DNA of 64,000 nt from Bradyrhizobium diazoefficiens (GCF_016616425.1 NZ_CP067101.1:6386001-6450000); one strand, 5' to 3'. Numbered from the stretch's first letter, positions 7,847-17,834 are shown. Notes: a model not told the origin generated them from the letters alone. Made by a program: numbers and translations.

Positions 7847-10800
7847 TCAGGACTTCTCTGGCCCCGGTTCCTCCAGCGGCGCTTGTACGAGATAACGCAC
7901 TCTTTCATTGACGCTTTCATCATCAAGCACGATCGCTGCGGCAAGAATGAGTTCTCGGTCTACGTCCTGGATATTCTTGTTCGAAGTGAGAACTTTGTCC
8001 ACCATCGCCAATAACTCGTCCCGGAGGGGGGCTGGTGCGAACCACACCGGTCGGGTTCTGAGCCAGTCTGGTTTGCAGTACTTTGCGACATCCAAGGCTA
8101 GGATGTTGGCCCTGAGCTGATTGCGTCCTTGGCGGCCCCGCTGAAACTCTGGAATAGCTATCATGAGTAGCTCAGCGGCCTCTCGGCTGATCGCGTCTAA
8201 GGGATTGCTATATTGACTGTTGCCACTAATTTGCTTTCCTTTTGACCACAAGGCATCCGCCAACTCATAGAGCTGGCGCGGACGGACGAGCTTATGAAGA
8301 TTCGCGCTGTTGATCGTCGAAAGCGAAATGCGACCTTCTTGTCCGCCCCCTAGATAAGCCGCTAGCCACCAACGCACCGAGTACCGCTCCAGATATTCAT
8401 CGAAAATAGGTTCAAGCCTTCCAAAAGCAAACTCTAGGTCGAGGTACTCGCGAAGGACAGGGAGAAAGTCGCTCGCTATTGAGACAGGCAGTCTTTCTGC
8501 CTGGATTTCAAAAAGGGTGCGCATCAGCTTGCGTACTGTGAAAAGCGCCGGATCGCCGAACTCTCCCAGAATTTCCATCGCAAGAGTGTAGTTACCATTG
8601 CGGATGTGTTTTTTAGCCTCGGCAATTTCGAGTTCTGCCAACGCTTTCGAGAGCCTTACGCTGCGTTCGAACCTTTTGAGCCCGGCGCGCAAAATAGTAC
8701 GAAGTGTATTGAGCTCCTCATCTAGGAGTTCGTTTTGAAATTCGCCCAGCGCAAGAAGGCCCTTTTCCGCACTGAAGGCGTATAATTCTGCGTACCAGCC
8801 GTCCGCGACATTCTCGCCGCGGAGCGCTTCTCGAAAAAAGAATGGCACCTGGCTTTTTTGATCTGGGATACTAGGTACATCGATGAGCGCACTGCTCGTC
8901 GTCAGCGGCCTAACATCACGAGCGTATCGACCGAGCTCCATGTAGAAGGGAGATTCGAGGCGCGCCGACTCAACCCGGCGGCAATCTGTTTCGAAGGCGT
9001 TGAGCACCTCAGTGGCACCGAGCTTGTCGTACTCGACTTTGCGTATTACGGCGCAGATTGCGGTCAAGTTGCCTGGAGTCATGGCCCTGTCGGCATTTTT
9101 GAAGAACGAGACAAGAGCATCGACGACGCTATCATCAGGCTGTCGAAGCTGGAGCAGGCGTATTCGCTGAGCCGCCACGTCGGTGCTTAGCCAGCCTAGC
9201 TCAGCCGGGCGCCAGCTGCTCTTGGAATGCAGTTCAGCCAACTCGAGCAGATCACTAGCCCGATCGGTTAGCCAGGACTCACGGTCAGGTTCGTCAGGCC
9301 GATAGATTTTAGCTTCGAGGAGCGAATCAATGAAAGCTTTACCCGCCTCGAGGCAAAACCTTGCGGCGAGATCGGCGTCTCTAGGGCTCTTCGGCAGCTC
9401 TGCCGACCAGTCGTGAAAGTCGTCATAGTACCCGTCCCTTACTCGCGAGTCGAACGAGAGACCTAGCGTGAGAAAAGTGCGAGAATGTTCGTAGTGGCGG
9501 ACTCTTCCGTAAAGAGCACACTTGCGTGCCGCACGGCCAATGACGATCGACATTCGTACCTCGTCAAGGGGAGCAGGAATCCCATCAGACGAAGGGCGGA
9601 ACAGCGATCTGTAGATCGTTTCGGTCACTTCCGGATGTCGTGTGTCGACCAGACCTCCAACGATCACAGGCGCTGCATGGCCGTGACTTCTTCGTGGTCG
9701 TTTGCCAGCAGATGGCTCGTCGAAGCGCCAAGGGTCGGTAGGCGAGACGGAGAGATATTGGACGTCAAAGAATGTCTCGTCCCACAGTATCTGCATAATG
9801 CTCTTCGTAATGCTCAGGGCAGCGGCAGTATCAACTCCGAAGAACTCTTCGACAGAAGCCGATATCAGGTGCTCGTCGCAGAAAAATTTCCTTCGTGAAA
9901 GGCTTGCAAACCTGTAGCGACACAGTGCTATTACGCCTAGGGCAAGCGGAATCGGACCTGGAAACACATCGAATCCTGGAACCATGGCGAACGTATTCCG
10001 GTCAGTAAGGGTCTGGATCGAATCACTAATCCGAGTCCTGATGTCGTTGCCTCCGATAACAGAGATAAGAGAACTCAGAAGCAGAGCGCTGCTTCGGTCA
10101 TTAAATTGCTTGGCTAACTCGGCCCTGATCTCTGAAATGCTCAATCGCGATGCCAGTCCGCTCGCGTGTATTAAGTCTGCAAGTGGCTCGATGTCTGATG
10201 GGTATTCCAAATATTTCAGACGATCGGCATAGAGGGCCTTGTCACGCTTGAGCTCACGCTGGACGTATGCATAGGTCCTAGCAAACTTGCGTAGAAGACC
10301 CAGCTGCATGCTAGACAGGCGTTCTGTCTGAGTCGCGAGCACCAGAGCACGACGGGCAGGGAGATCGGGAGATACGTCCTCTCCAAAGAGACTGGAGATG
10401 TGGAGCAACGTGTCGCTACTGAGGAATTCTGCGTTGTCGACAATGATCAGTCCGCGCTCAGTAAGATGTTCTCTGATTTGGGAGATGAACAAATCGGTAG
10501 TCAGGCGCGCGACCGGCAATCCGTCGAGAAAGTACGTCTGCCATCCTTGTTGAGCAGCCCCAACAGAAAGCTGGTACAGGATCGTTGATTTACCCGAGCC
10601 TACTGCTCCCCGCAGCCACAGTCCCAATGGACCTTCGCTTCTTGCCAACTCAGACAACATTATCCGGGAAGCAGCGCGCGGAGCGCTAGCCGAGAGAACC
10701 GTCAACAGAGATGGTCGGTCACCTAGCAAAAATGCGGCTGACAACTGGCGAGCCTCAAGCCGATGCGTCTCCAGGCGCGGTGCGAGGTCCTTCAGCTCGG

Positions 10801-11404
10801 CGTTGATGTTCCGCCAGCCGTCTCGAGGCTTCAACGGGAACATCGTGGGGAACATCTTGCGAGCGCGACTAAGGTCGATCTCATCGTCGGGATTGTTGCT
10901 TCCGGAAAGGGTTGCGTATTCCTCACAAGCGGTTGAGGCGACCGCCTTAAATAGGCTTCGCACAAGAATTGCGCGTTCCTTGAGAAAATCCCCGCCGACC
11001 GATTTTCTGCACAAGTAGTCGGCGCAGTACATGGCAACGTAGCGCAGGTGGCTGAGCATTGTGGGCAGGCGATAGCTTTTGGCCCCGCTCGGCGATAAGA
11101 GCTTTGCTATGGTACCTGCCGTGGGTGGGCCTTTGAGGTGGGGAGCGCCGTGCAACTTTGATTTCGAGACGATGCGGGGTCTGCTAATCTCGGAGCCGAG
11201 CAGTTCATCCTGCAGGAGTGAACCGTCGCCCCCGGGCGTGTCATATTCAATCCACGCGCCGATCTCGCTGGCTTTGACCCCACAGAACTCGACGAGCCCA
11301 ACCATCCGTGCATGAAGCGCCTCGACTTCATTGGCCTTCGGGCCGACCGCGTGCAAGTGTTGCCCTAGGGGACCCAGAATTTCCAGAAAAATTCCAGGCT
11401 GCAT
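7847..11404 (-). CDS. Very large P-loop NTPase of unknown family (1185 aa)
   Basis: The ATG at 11404 is chosen because it is preceded by GGAAGAGG at good spacing; a TTG ten codons upstream is also open. About 250 residues of unrecognised N-terminal sequence precede the NTPase core: Walker A GAVGSGKST (near residues 266-274), Walker B GLIIVDNAEF (Asp near 323), and a sensor-1-like ALVLATQT (near 353-360). This order fits AAA+/STAND ATPases. The C-terminal ~650 residues are helical with repeated Ala/Leu/Arg patterns like solenoid repeats, but no named repeat is evident. No transmembrane segment is seen. It is a single gene, AT-richer than its neighbours and flanked by IS debris. That profile is typical of accessory STAND-type defence or signalling proteins, but no effector domain is visible, so the role is unknown. 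Confidence 0.7.
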   Translation of the reverse strand: MQPGIFLEILGPLGQHLHAVGPKANEVEALHARMVGLVEFCGVKASEIGAWIEYDTPGGDGSLLQDELLGSEISRPRIVSKSKLHGAPHLKGPPTAGTIAKLLSPSGAKSYRLPTMLSHLRYVAMYCADYLCRKSVGGDFLKERAILVRSLFKAVASTACEEYATLSGSNNPDDEIDLSRARKMFPTMFPLKPRDGWRNINAELKDLAPRLETHRLEARQLSAAFLLGDRPSLLTVLSASAPRAASRIMLSELARSEGPLGLWLRGAVGSGKSTILYQLSVGAAQQGWQTYFLDGLPVARLTTDLFISQIREHLTERGLIIVDNAEFLSSDTLLHISSLFGEDVSPDLPARRALVLATQTERLSSMQLGLLRKFARTYAYVQRELKRDKALYADRLKYLEYPSDIEPLADLIHASGLASRLSISEIRAELAKQFNDRSSALLLSSLISVIGGNDIRTRISDSIQTLTDRNTFAMVPGFDVFPGPIPLALGVIALCRYRFASLSRRKFFCDEHLISASVEEFFGVDTAAALSITKSIMQILWDETFFDVQYLSVSPTDPWRFDEPSAGKRPRRSHGHAAPVIVGGLVDTRHPEVTETIYRSLFRPSSDGIPAPLDEVRMSIVIGRAARKCALYGRVRHYEHSRTFLTLGLSFDSRVRDGYYDDFHDWSAELPKSPRDADLAARFCLEAGKAFIDSLLEAKIYRPDEPDRESWLTDRASDLLELAELHSKSSWRPAELGWLSTDVAAQRIRLLQLRQPDDSVVDALVSFFKNADRAMTPGNLTAICAVIRKVEYDKLGATEVLNAFETDCRRVESARLESPFYMELGRYARDVRPLTTSSALIDVPSIPDQKSQVPFFFREALRGENVADGWYAELYAFSAEKGLLALGEFQNELLDEELNTLRTILRAGLKRFERSVRLSKALAELEIAEAKKHIRNGNYTLAMEILGEFGDPALFTVRKLMRTLFEIQAERLPVSIASDFLPVLREYLDLEFAFGRLEPIFDEYLERYSVRWWLAAYLGGGQEGRISLSTINSANLHKLVRPRQLYELADALWSKGKQISGNSQYSNPLDAISREAAELLMIAIPEFQRGRQGRNQLRANILALDVAKYCKPDWLRTRPVWFAPAPLRDELLAMVDKVLTSNKNIQDVDRELILAAAIVLDDESVNERVRYLVQAPLEEPGPEKS

Positions 11405-12240
11405 TTCCAGACCTCTTCCACGGGGGGCGCTCAAACGCGGTTACGCTTTGCGCAGGATCAGAACCATCGTGGCGCTGATCAAAATTGGAGGATTGAAGGA
11501 ATGATCGTGGTGATCCATGCTGTTCTGTGCGTGAGCTACCTGGTGCTCGCAGGTTATCATCTCCAATCGCTTGTAGCTGGTCTATAGCTTCCTGCGAAAG
11601 GATGGTGGCCGAGCACCTGAGAGAGCACCAGGCGCAGAGTTGACCCCGGCCTGCGAGGGCAAGCTGGGTCTTTGTTGTGTGGCATGTCGGCTTTCTGGCG
11701 CGGAACGAGCCGCGTTGGATCGTAGCGAAGGTACGCCGATCATGGCGAAACACTCGTCGACTTCGTCACTTGGGGAGATCATCTGCTGCATTGCAACAGG
11801 CAGCAGTTGGCCCGTCGCGACATACTGCGCTGCCGCACGAAGTTGGTCGTTATAGGAGCAAAGCGGACGTAGTTACCAGTCATGACGCCGCCGGGTTTAT
11901 GGATACACGGCCTAGTTCGCAGTGGCTATGTTCGCGTCCTTACGACGGGATAACTAAGCGAGAAACTTCGGAAAAGATTGTCGAGAGGCTAGGCCATGCT
12001 CTTGAGCGCATGAGAATATCTTTCTCTGCGAAATAGGGATGAGGTGGAGCTTGTAGTTCAAGTCGGGTTCGCGGGTCGTTTTGGTTACGGTGTCACGCAT
12101 CACGCATCATCGATCTGACGAAATCACGATGTGTTCGCGGCTGAAGCCGACATTCTTCTTGCCCTTCCGATAAACTGACCAATCCCCCAGCTGCTATTGA
12201 TAGGTGGGCGACCATGGCTGAGCGGTGGCGATCGTCCGGT
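11405..12240. other. Gene-poor region between the NTPase gene and fixS
   Basis: About 835 bp with only overlapping, low-quality ORFs on both strands and no good ribosome binding sites. Fragments such as CAAAGCGGAC also occur near the IS5 remnant at 7565, so this is probably decayed mobile DNA marking the right edge of the island. I see no tRNA gene or attachment site. Confidence 0.4.
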
Positions 12241-12510
12241 TTATCGAAGCTGCCTCGGTTGGCTGCGCAGGCGTCCTGATGGACGCTGCTGATGGCCTTC
12301 GCGCGGGTTGCAATCGCGTTGACGATGCTGGGCGCTCGCAGGGTGCGCCGAGGTGGACGATGTCTCAGCCGGTTCATCGTCGGCGATCGCCCGCCAGGCG
12401 GCGCCATCCAGATCATCATACTGGCCGCTCCTGAGCGACCACAGAAAAGCCGCAAGGCCGAGCGCGCCAAGTACGATCGCGAGCGGCACCAGATAGAGCA
12501 GGACTTCCAT
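12241..12510 (-). CDS. fixS: FixS/CcoS cbb3 oxidase maturation protein, C-terminally extended
   Basis: An 89-aa protein starting MEVLLYLVPLAIVLGALGLA, one membrane helix followed by FLWSLRSGQYDDLDGAAWRAI, the conserved FixS/CcoS segment. FixS is required for putting copper and heme into the cbb3 oxidase. Its ATG overlaps the fixI stop (TGATG), so it is the last gene of fixGHIS. Family members are usually about 50-60 aa. The last ~35 residues here are Ser/His/Arg/Gln-rich and look like out-of-frame readthrough, suggesting loss of the original stop. Confidence 0.9.
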   Translation of the reverse strand: MEVLLYLVPLAIVLGALGLAAFLWSLRSGQYDDLDGAAWRAIADDEPAETSSTSAHPASAQHRQRDCNPREGHQQRPSGRLRSQPRQLR

Positions 12511-14699
12511 CAGGCAGTTTCCCTCTGCCGACGCGCGCGCAAGGCATTGAGCATCACGAGCAGCGATGAGGTGGACATCGCGGCCGCGGCGATCAGCGGG
12601 GTCACCAGGCCGGCCATCGCGAGCGGAACGGCGAGCGCGTTGTAGATCACCGCGAGCCAAAGGTTCTGCCGCATCAGCCGCACCGCCTGGCGCGAAATGG
12701 CGATTGCGGCTTGCACGGGTGCAAGCCGCTCGCTGAGAAACACCGCAAGCGCTACCGACTGGCTGAGGTGCATCGCGGTGACCGGCGACATCGAGGCGTG
12801 AGCACCGGCCAGCGCCGGCGCATCGTTCAGGCCGTCGCCGACCATCAGCACTTTATGGCCGCGGCGCGCGAGCTCGTCGATGCGGGCGATCTTGTCGACC
12901 GGGGACACCTCGGCACGCCAATGATGAATGCCGAGCGTCTCGGAAGCGGCCCTGACGGCCGGCTCCCGGTCGCCGGAGAGCATCTCCACCGTCAAGCCCA
13001 TCCGCTGCAGTGCAGAGACGGTGTTCGCCGCATCCGGACGGATCCGCTGCCGGACTGCGAAGGCGTGGCGTATCAAGCCATAGCGAAACGCGACAACGGA
13101 TGCCTCGGGATCGTCCTGGAGAATCTGGTTCGCCGGCTGATCGGCGCCGCACCAGGACGGCCGCCCCAGCCTGATGTCGACGCCATCGACCACGCCGGAA
13201 ACGCCCTGCCCCGGCACCTCCGCGATGTCCGGCAGCGGCGCTTTTGCGCCTGCCGCGCGCGCAACCGCGGCGGCGACCGGGTGCCGGCTGGACAGCGCCA
13301 GGCGGCCGGCCAAATCGAAGACATCGGCAGGAATTGACGCCGCATTTGCGACGTCGAGTTCGGGCAGGGTCAGCGTGCCGGTCTTATCGAAGATCACCCG
13401 ATCGACCTCGGCGATCCGCTCGATCGCCTCACCTGCATTGAGCAACACGCCCGAGCCGAACAGGGCGCCGGAGGCCACCGTCTGAACGGCTGGGATGGCG
13501 AGGCCAAGCGCGCAGGGACATGTTATGATGAGGACAGCGATGGCAATCACGATCGAATCGTGGAGCGTGGCGCCTGCGACAAGCCAGCCGATCATCGTCA
13601 GCAGTGCCGTGGCGTGAACGAGGGGGGCATAAAGGCGCGAGGCACGTTCGGCAAGGCGCAGATAGCGCGACCGCGATTGCAGGGCATTTTCCAGCAGCCG
13701 CGAGATTTCAGACAGAAGCGTTGCTTCGCAGGCCGCCAAGACGCGTACGCGCAACGCGCCGGACCGCACCAGGGTCCCGGCGTAGACCGCACTTCCGGCG
13801 ATTGCCGTCATTGGCCGTGTCTCGCCGGTGATCAGGCTTTGGTCGATCTCGGAACGGCCGCTGAGGACAGCGCCGTCGACGGCCGACCGCTCGCCGGGAC
13901 GGAGCAGCACGATGTCACCGGGGCGGATCGCGGCGACAGGAACGGTGCGGATCTCCTCGTCAGTGATGAATTTTGTTGCGGTTTCCGCCTTCAGCGCAGC
14001 CAGATTGCCGGCAAAGGCGCGGGTGCGCCGCCGCACATTCTGGTCGAGATAGCGGCCGGCCAGCAGGAACGCGATCAGCATGATTGCCGCATCGAAATAG
14101 GCGTGCTCGGCATGCGTCGCCGTTTCGAACAGCGACATCGCCAGCGCCAAGACGATGCCGATCGAAATCGGCACATCCATGTTGACACCGCGCGCGCGGA
14201 GCGCCGCATAGGCCGACGCAAAGAACGGCTGGGCCGAATAGGCTGCGGCCGGCAGCACGACCAGCGCCGAGAGCCAATGGAAGAAGTCGCGCTGCTCGCG
14301 CAGCATGTCGCCCACACTGCCGGACCAGACCGGCACCGACAGCATCATCACATTCATCGCCGCGAAAGCGGCAACTCCCAGGCGCCGCAGCAGCGCGCCC
14401 GCGAGGTCGGCTTCCCGTGTCTCTGCGCCCGCCGGCTCGAACGGATAGGCCTTGTAGCCGAGCTCGGCGAGACGAACGACGAAGAGCGCGGGATCCACCG
14501 CACCCGCCTTCCACTCCAGCGCCAGGCGCCGATCGGTCAGATTGACCCGCGCCAAGGTGACATCGGGGATCTGCGACAAGTTGCGCTCGATCTTGGCCAT
14601 GCAGCCGGCGCAACACATGCCGTCGACCGCCAGATCGAGGCGCAGGCGATCCGGGCCGGACCTCTTGAGGAAGTGCGAAAAATCGATGGTCGATTGCAT
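12510..14699 (-). CDS. fixI: FixI/CcoI copper-exporting P1B-type ATPase
   Basis: A 729-aa heavy-metal ATPase. It has an N-terminal HMA domain with the metal site GMCCAGC (Cys30 and Cys33), several membrane helices, the ion-channel motif CPCALG, phosphorylation motif DKTGTLT, the HP motif region (SSRHPVAAA) and hinge GDGLNDAPAL. CcoI-type pumps move Cu(I) to the periplasmic side for assembly of the Cu-B centre of cbb3 oxidase. The gene follows fixH by 10 bp and overlaps fixS by one base. Full length, no lesions. Confidence 0.95.
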   Translation of the reverse strand: MQSTIDFSHFLKRSGPDRLRLDLAVDGMCCAGCMAKIERNLSQIPDVTLARVNLTDRRLALEWKAGAVDPALFVVRLAELGYKAYPFEPAGAETREADLAGALLRRLGVAAFAAMNVMMLSVPVWSGSVGDMLREQRDFFHWLSALVVLPAAAYSAQPFFASAYAALRARGVNMDVPISIGIVLALAMSLFETATHAEHAYFDAAIMLIAFLLAGRYLDQNVRRRTRAFAGNLAALKAETATKFITDEEIRTVPVAAIRPGDIVLLRPGERSAVDGAVLSGRSEIDQSLITGETRPMTAIAGSAVYAGTLVRSGALRVRVLAACEATLLSEISRLLENALQSRSRYLRLAERASRLYAPLVHATALLTMIGWLVAGATLHDSIVIAIAVLIITCPCALGLAIPAVQTVASGALFGSGVLLNAGEAIERIAEVDRVIFDKTGTLTLPELDVANAASIPADVFDLAGRLALSSRHPVAAAVARAAGAKAPLPDIAEVPGQGVSGVVDGVDIRLGRPSWCGADQPANQILQDDPEASVVAFRYGLIRHAFAVRQRIRPDAANTVSALQRMGLTVEMLSGDREPAVRAASETLGIHHWRAEVSPVDKIARIDELARRGHKVLMVGDGLNDAPALAGAHASMSPVTAMHLSQSVALAVFLSERLAPVQAAIAISRQAVRLMRQNLWLAVIYNALAVPLAMAGLVTPLIAAAAMSTSSLLVMLNALRARRQRETA

Positions 14700-14709
14700 T
14701 CCCCCACCC

Positions 14710-15210
14710 TCAGTTCAAAACGACGCGACTGCGCGACAGGAACAGGCGCTTTCCGTCCCGGTCGGCCTCGATCACCAGGTCCCACTGCCCCACCGCAACG
14801 CCATGCGCAATGCCGTGGTAGTTGCCGCCGCCCGCCTCGATCATCGCAAACGCCTGGTCGGCTCTGCGGTCGATCGGCCGCTCGAGCCGGCCGAAGACCG
14901 ACAGCCCGGCAAGCGGCGTGCCGTCCTGCGCCTTCGCGTCCAGAGTCAGCCGGGCCGTCCCGCCGGCCTGGCGCTCGATATGCGCATCGATTTTCCAATC
15001 GCGCCCGTTCTGCTGATGCGCAGCCTGGATTTCCTTCTGATAGGCAAGGCTCACGCTATAGGCGCTGTCGACCTCGGTTCCCGGCAGCGTGGCAATGGCA
15101 AGCCGCATCATCACGGCGTTGACGCCGATCACGACGGCAAAGAAAGAGACGACGGCGATCAGGACGAAGCGCCCGGTGATCGGCCGTATGGCGGATGAAG
15201 ACGTTGTCAT
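14710..15210 (-). CDS. fixH: FixH/CcoH cbb3 oxidase assembly protein
   Basis: A 166-aa protein with one N-terminal membrane helix (FVLIAVVSFFAVVIGVNAVM) and a periplasmic Ig-like domain containing the FixH pattern SAYSVSLAYQKEIQAAHQQNGRDW. FixH/CcoH helps stabilise assembly intermediates of the cbb3 oxidase. It lies 18 bp after fixG and 10 bp before fixI in the standard fixGHIS order. Length is normal for alphaproteobacteria. Confidence 0.93.
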   Translation of the reverse strand: MTTSSSAIRPITGRFVLIAVVSFFAVVIGVNAVMMRLAIATLPGTEVDSAYSVSLAYQKEIQAAHQQNGRDWKIDAHIERQAGGTARLTLDAKAQDGTPLAGLSVFGRLERPIDRRADQAFAMIEAGGGNYHGIAHGVAVGQWDLVIEADRDGKRLFLSRSRVVLN

Positions 15211-15228
15211 GTCCGTTTTCCTCAGATT

Positions 15229-16701
15229 TCAGGGCGTCACAAAATGATCGGTGGCGGAGGCAACCTCGCCGAGCCCGATGTCGGTGATGCGGAATTTCAC
15301 AGGCTGGGTCTTCTCCTCTTTCTCGTCGACAGGTGCGGTCACCAGCACGCGCAACTCGGTGGTGGCATCGCGCGCGAGGACGATCATCGGCCGGTCCGGC
15401 GTGACGGAGTCGACGCCGACGATGTGGATCTGCGCATTGGCGGGGCCGTCGACATCGACAGCAATCACGCGATCAAATCCGCGCTTGTTGAGGAAGCGCA
15501 GCGTATAGCCGTTGCGGATCGCGCCGGCGCTGAGCTTGACCGCCACGGGGTTCCGGTCGTGCAGCACGTTAAGGTCCAGCAGCGAGCGCGTCAGCAGCGC
15601 ATGCAGCATCACCGCGCAAACCGTGGCGATCAGCGCGGCATAGACCACCGTCCGGGAACGGACCGGCTTGAAGAGTTCCGTCTTGCCGGATGTCCGCCGC
15701 TGCACATTGATGTCGTTGTCGTAGCCGATCAGGCGCGTCGGCCTGCCGATCCTCTTCATCACGTTATCGCAGGCGTCAATGCAGAGGCCGCACTGGATGC
15801 AGCCGAGCTGCGCGCCATTGCGGATGTCGATGCCGGTCGGGCAGACTGCGACGCACTGGTTGCAATCGACGCAATCACCGGCCGTCTCGCCCAGCGCGCG
15901 CTGGGCTCTCCCCTTCTTCACCGAACAGCGCGGCTCGCCGCGGTCGTATTTGTAGGTGACGTTGAGCGCCCACTCATCAGTAAGCGCGGCCTGGATGCGC
16001 GGCCATGGGCACATGTAGAGACAGACCTGCTCCCTTGCGTGGCCGGCCAGGAGATAGGTCGATGCGGTGAGAATGCCGATCCAGATGTAGGCGATCGCCG
16101 GCGCCTGGAACGTGGCGAGATCCTTCACCAGCGTGGGTGCATCCGAGAAATAGAGGACCCAGGCGCCGCCGGTCCACCAGGCGATGATCAGCCAGATCGC
16201 CTGCTTCAACGCGCGCCGCGCCAGGCGATTGGCCGTCAGGGGACCGGCATTGGCCTTGATGCGCGCGCGGCGGTCGCCCTCGCTCCAATGTTCCACCGCG
16301 TAGAACAGGTCGGTCCACACCGTCTGTGGGCAGAGATAACCGCACCAGATGCGGCCGCCGAGCGCATTCATCAGGAACAAGGTGAAGGCAGCGAGGATGA
16401 GGAGCCCGGTGAAGTAGTAGAACTCCTGCGGCCACAGCTCGATGAAGAAGAAATAGAAGCGCTGGCTTTGAAAATCGATCAGCACGGCCTGGTCGGGCGC
16501 GCCGAGGCCCCGATTCCAGCGGACCAACGGCAGCAGGTAATAGACGCCGAGGCAGAGCGCCATCAGCCCCCATTTGATCCGCCGGAAGGTGCCGGAAACC
16601 CGTTGCGGATAGATTTTCTTCTGGGGCGCATAGAGCGGCGGATCATCATCGCCGCCCATCAGCTCCTTCGAAGTGACGTTCTTAGTCATCGGAACGCCCA
16701 T
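15229..16701 (-). CDS. fixG: FixG/CcoG ferredoxin-like protein for cbb3 maturation
   Basis: About 490 aa from the ATG at 16701, chosen because GGGGGA sits 5 nt upstream; a GTG at 16749 would add 16 residues. It has five or so membrane helices with CGYLCPQTVWTDLFY between them, then two 4Fe-4S clusters (CVDCNQCVAVCPTGIDIR and CIQCGLCIDACDNVMKRIGRP) and a C-terminal periplasmic Ig-like domain. CcoG is proposed to reduce Cu(II) for delivery to the oxidase. First gene of fixGHIS, about 80 bp after fixP, with a small hairpin (about 16742-16760) between them that might tune relative expression. Confidence 0.95.
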   Translation of the reverse strand: MGVPMTKNVTSKELMGGDDDPPLYAPQKKIYPQRVSGTFRRIKWGLMALCLGVYYLLPLVRWNRGLGAPDQAVLIDFQSQRFYFFFIELWPQEFYYFTGLLILAAFTLFLMNALGGRIWCGYLCPQTVWTDLFYAVEHWSEGDRRARIKANAGPLTANRLARRALKQAIWLIIAWWTGGAWVLYFSDAPTLVKDLATFQAPAIAYIWIGILTASTYLLAGHAREQVCLYMCPWPRIQAALTDEWALNVTYKYDRGEPRCSVKKGRAQRALGETAGDCVDCNQCVAVCPTGIDIRNGAQLGCIQCGLCIDACDNVMKRIGRPTRLIGYDNDINVQRRTSGKTELFKPVRSRTVVYAALIATVCAVMLHALLTRSLLDLNVLHDRNPVAVKLSAGAIRNGYTLRFLNKRGFDRVIAVDVDGPANAQIHIVGVDSVTPDRPMIVLARDATTELRVLVTAPVDEKEEKTQPVKFRITDIGLGEVASATDHFVTP

Positions 16702-16782
16702 CAAAATCCCCCGATGCGGCACCGTTCCCCCAAGGCGGAACGGCTTCACCGGGGTGAACCGGTCAAACCTCGCCCGGCATTG

Positions 16783-17655
16783 CTATTTGCCACCGCCCAG
16801 CGCGTGGACGTAGACGGCGAGCGCCTTGATCGTGACCGGATCGAGCCGCCCTTCCCAGGCCGGCATGACGCCGGCGCGGCCATTGCTGATGGCCTCGATC
16901 AGGGTCGCCTCGTCCGAGCCGTAGAGCCAGATCTTGTCGGTCAAATTGGCGGCGCCGAGCTCCTGATTGCCCTTGCCGCCCTCCCCGTGACAGGCGACGC
17001 AATTGTCGGCAAAGATCTTCTCGCCCTTGGCGGCGTCATAACCTTTCCTGGTCGAGAGGCCCGACAGCGAACGCACATAGTTGGCCACCGTGACGATCTC
17101 GTCCGACTTGAGCACGCCGTCCTTGCCGAAGGCGAGCATCTGGCCTTCATGTGCCTTCGCGTTCCCGGATCGCGCGCCGAACTGGATGGTCTGCAATATC
17201 TGGTCGAGCGTGCCGCCCCAGAGCCAGTCGTCGTCGTTCAGATTTGGATAGCCCTTCGCGCCGGCGGCGCCACTGCCGTGACAGGGCGCACAATTGTCGC
17301 CGAACACCGTCTTGCCCCGCGCCCGCGCCAAGGCCAGGAGGGCCGGGTCGTTCTCGATGTCGGCAAGAGACGCGGTGCCAAGCGCCTTCATCTTTTCGCC
17401 GCGCAAAGCTTCGAATTCGGCGAGATTTGCGGTCACGGCGGCGCGATTGGTGGTGTGCAGGACGCCGACCGTATAGCCGCTCACCAGCGGCCAGGCCGGA
17501 TAGACCAGCCAATAGCCGAAGGCCCAGATGATGGTGGCGTAGAAGGTCAGCACCCACCAGCGGGGAAGCGGCGTGTTCAGCTCCTTGATGCCGTCCCATT
17601 CGTGGCCCGTGGTGGATCGGCCGGAAATGTGGTCGGTGTCGTTGTGCTGGCTCAT
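16783..17655 (-). CDS. fixP: FixP/CcoP diheme cytochrome c subunit of cbb3 oxidase
   Basis: A 290-aa protein: N-terminal membrane anchor (about residues 35-55, WVLTFYATIIWAFGYWLVY), then two cytochrome c domains with heme sites CAPCH (residues 122-126) and CVACH (219-223) and Met ligands downstream. It passes electrons from the bc1 complex or soluble cytochromes to FixO and FixN at the periplasmic face. It starts 3 bp after fixQ and ends the fixNOQP operon. Normal length. Confidence 0.96.
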   Translation of the reverse strand: MSQHNDTDHISGRSTTGHEWDGIKELNTPLPRWWVLTFYATIIWAFGYWLVYPAWPLVSGYTVGVLHTTNRAAVTANLAEFEALRGEKMKALGTASLADIENDPALLALARARGKTVFGDNCAPCHGSGAAGAKGYPNLNDDDWLWGGTLDQILQTIQFGARSGNAKAHEGQMLAFGKDGVLKSDEIVTVANYVRSLSGLSTRKGYDAAKGEKIFADNCVACHGEGGKGNQELGAANLTDKIWLYGSDEATLIEAISNGRAGVMPAWEGRLDPVTIKALAVYVHALGGGK

Positions 17656-17658
17656 CTG

Positions 17659-17823
17659 TCAATCCTCCCGCAGCGGCATTTTCGCCGCGGCATCGAACAG
17701 CGCCTGGTTGCGGGGACGCAGCGCGTAAAACACGATCGCGAGGAAGATACCGACGAAGACCGGCGTCCAGAAGTTGAGGACGAACTGCGACACCAGGTTC
17801 TCGACGGAGACGATCGCCTTCAT
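17659..17823 (-). CDS. fixQ: FixQ/CcoQ small subunit of cbb3 oxidase
   Basis: A 54-aa protein, ATG at 17823 and TGA at 17659, too short for usual gene-length cut-offs. It has one membrane helix (FVLNFWTPVFVGIFLAIVFY) followed by ALRPRNQALFDAAAKMPLRED, the conserved CcoQ tail. CcoQ stabilises association of CcoP with the CcoNO core. It lies 11 bp after fixO and 3 bp before fixP. Confidence 0.93.
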   Translation of the reverse strand: MKAIVSVENLVSQFVLNFWTPVFVGIFLAIVFYALRPRNQALFDAAAKMPLRED

Positions 17824-17834
17824 CACAATCGCCT

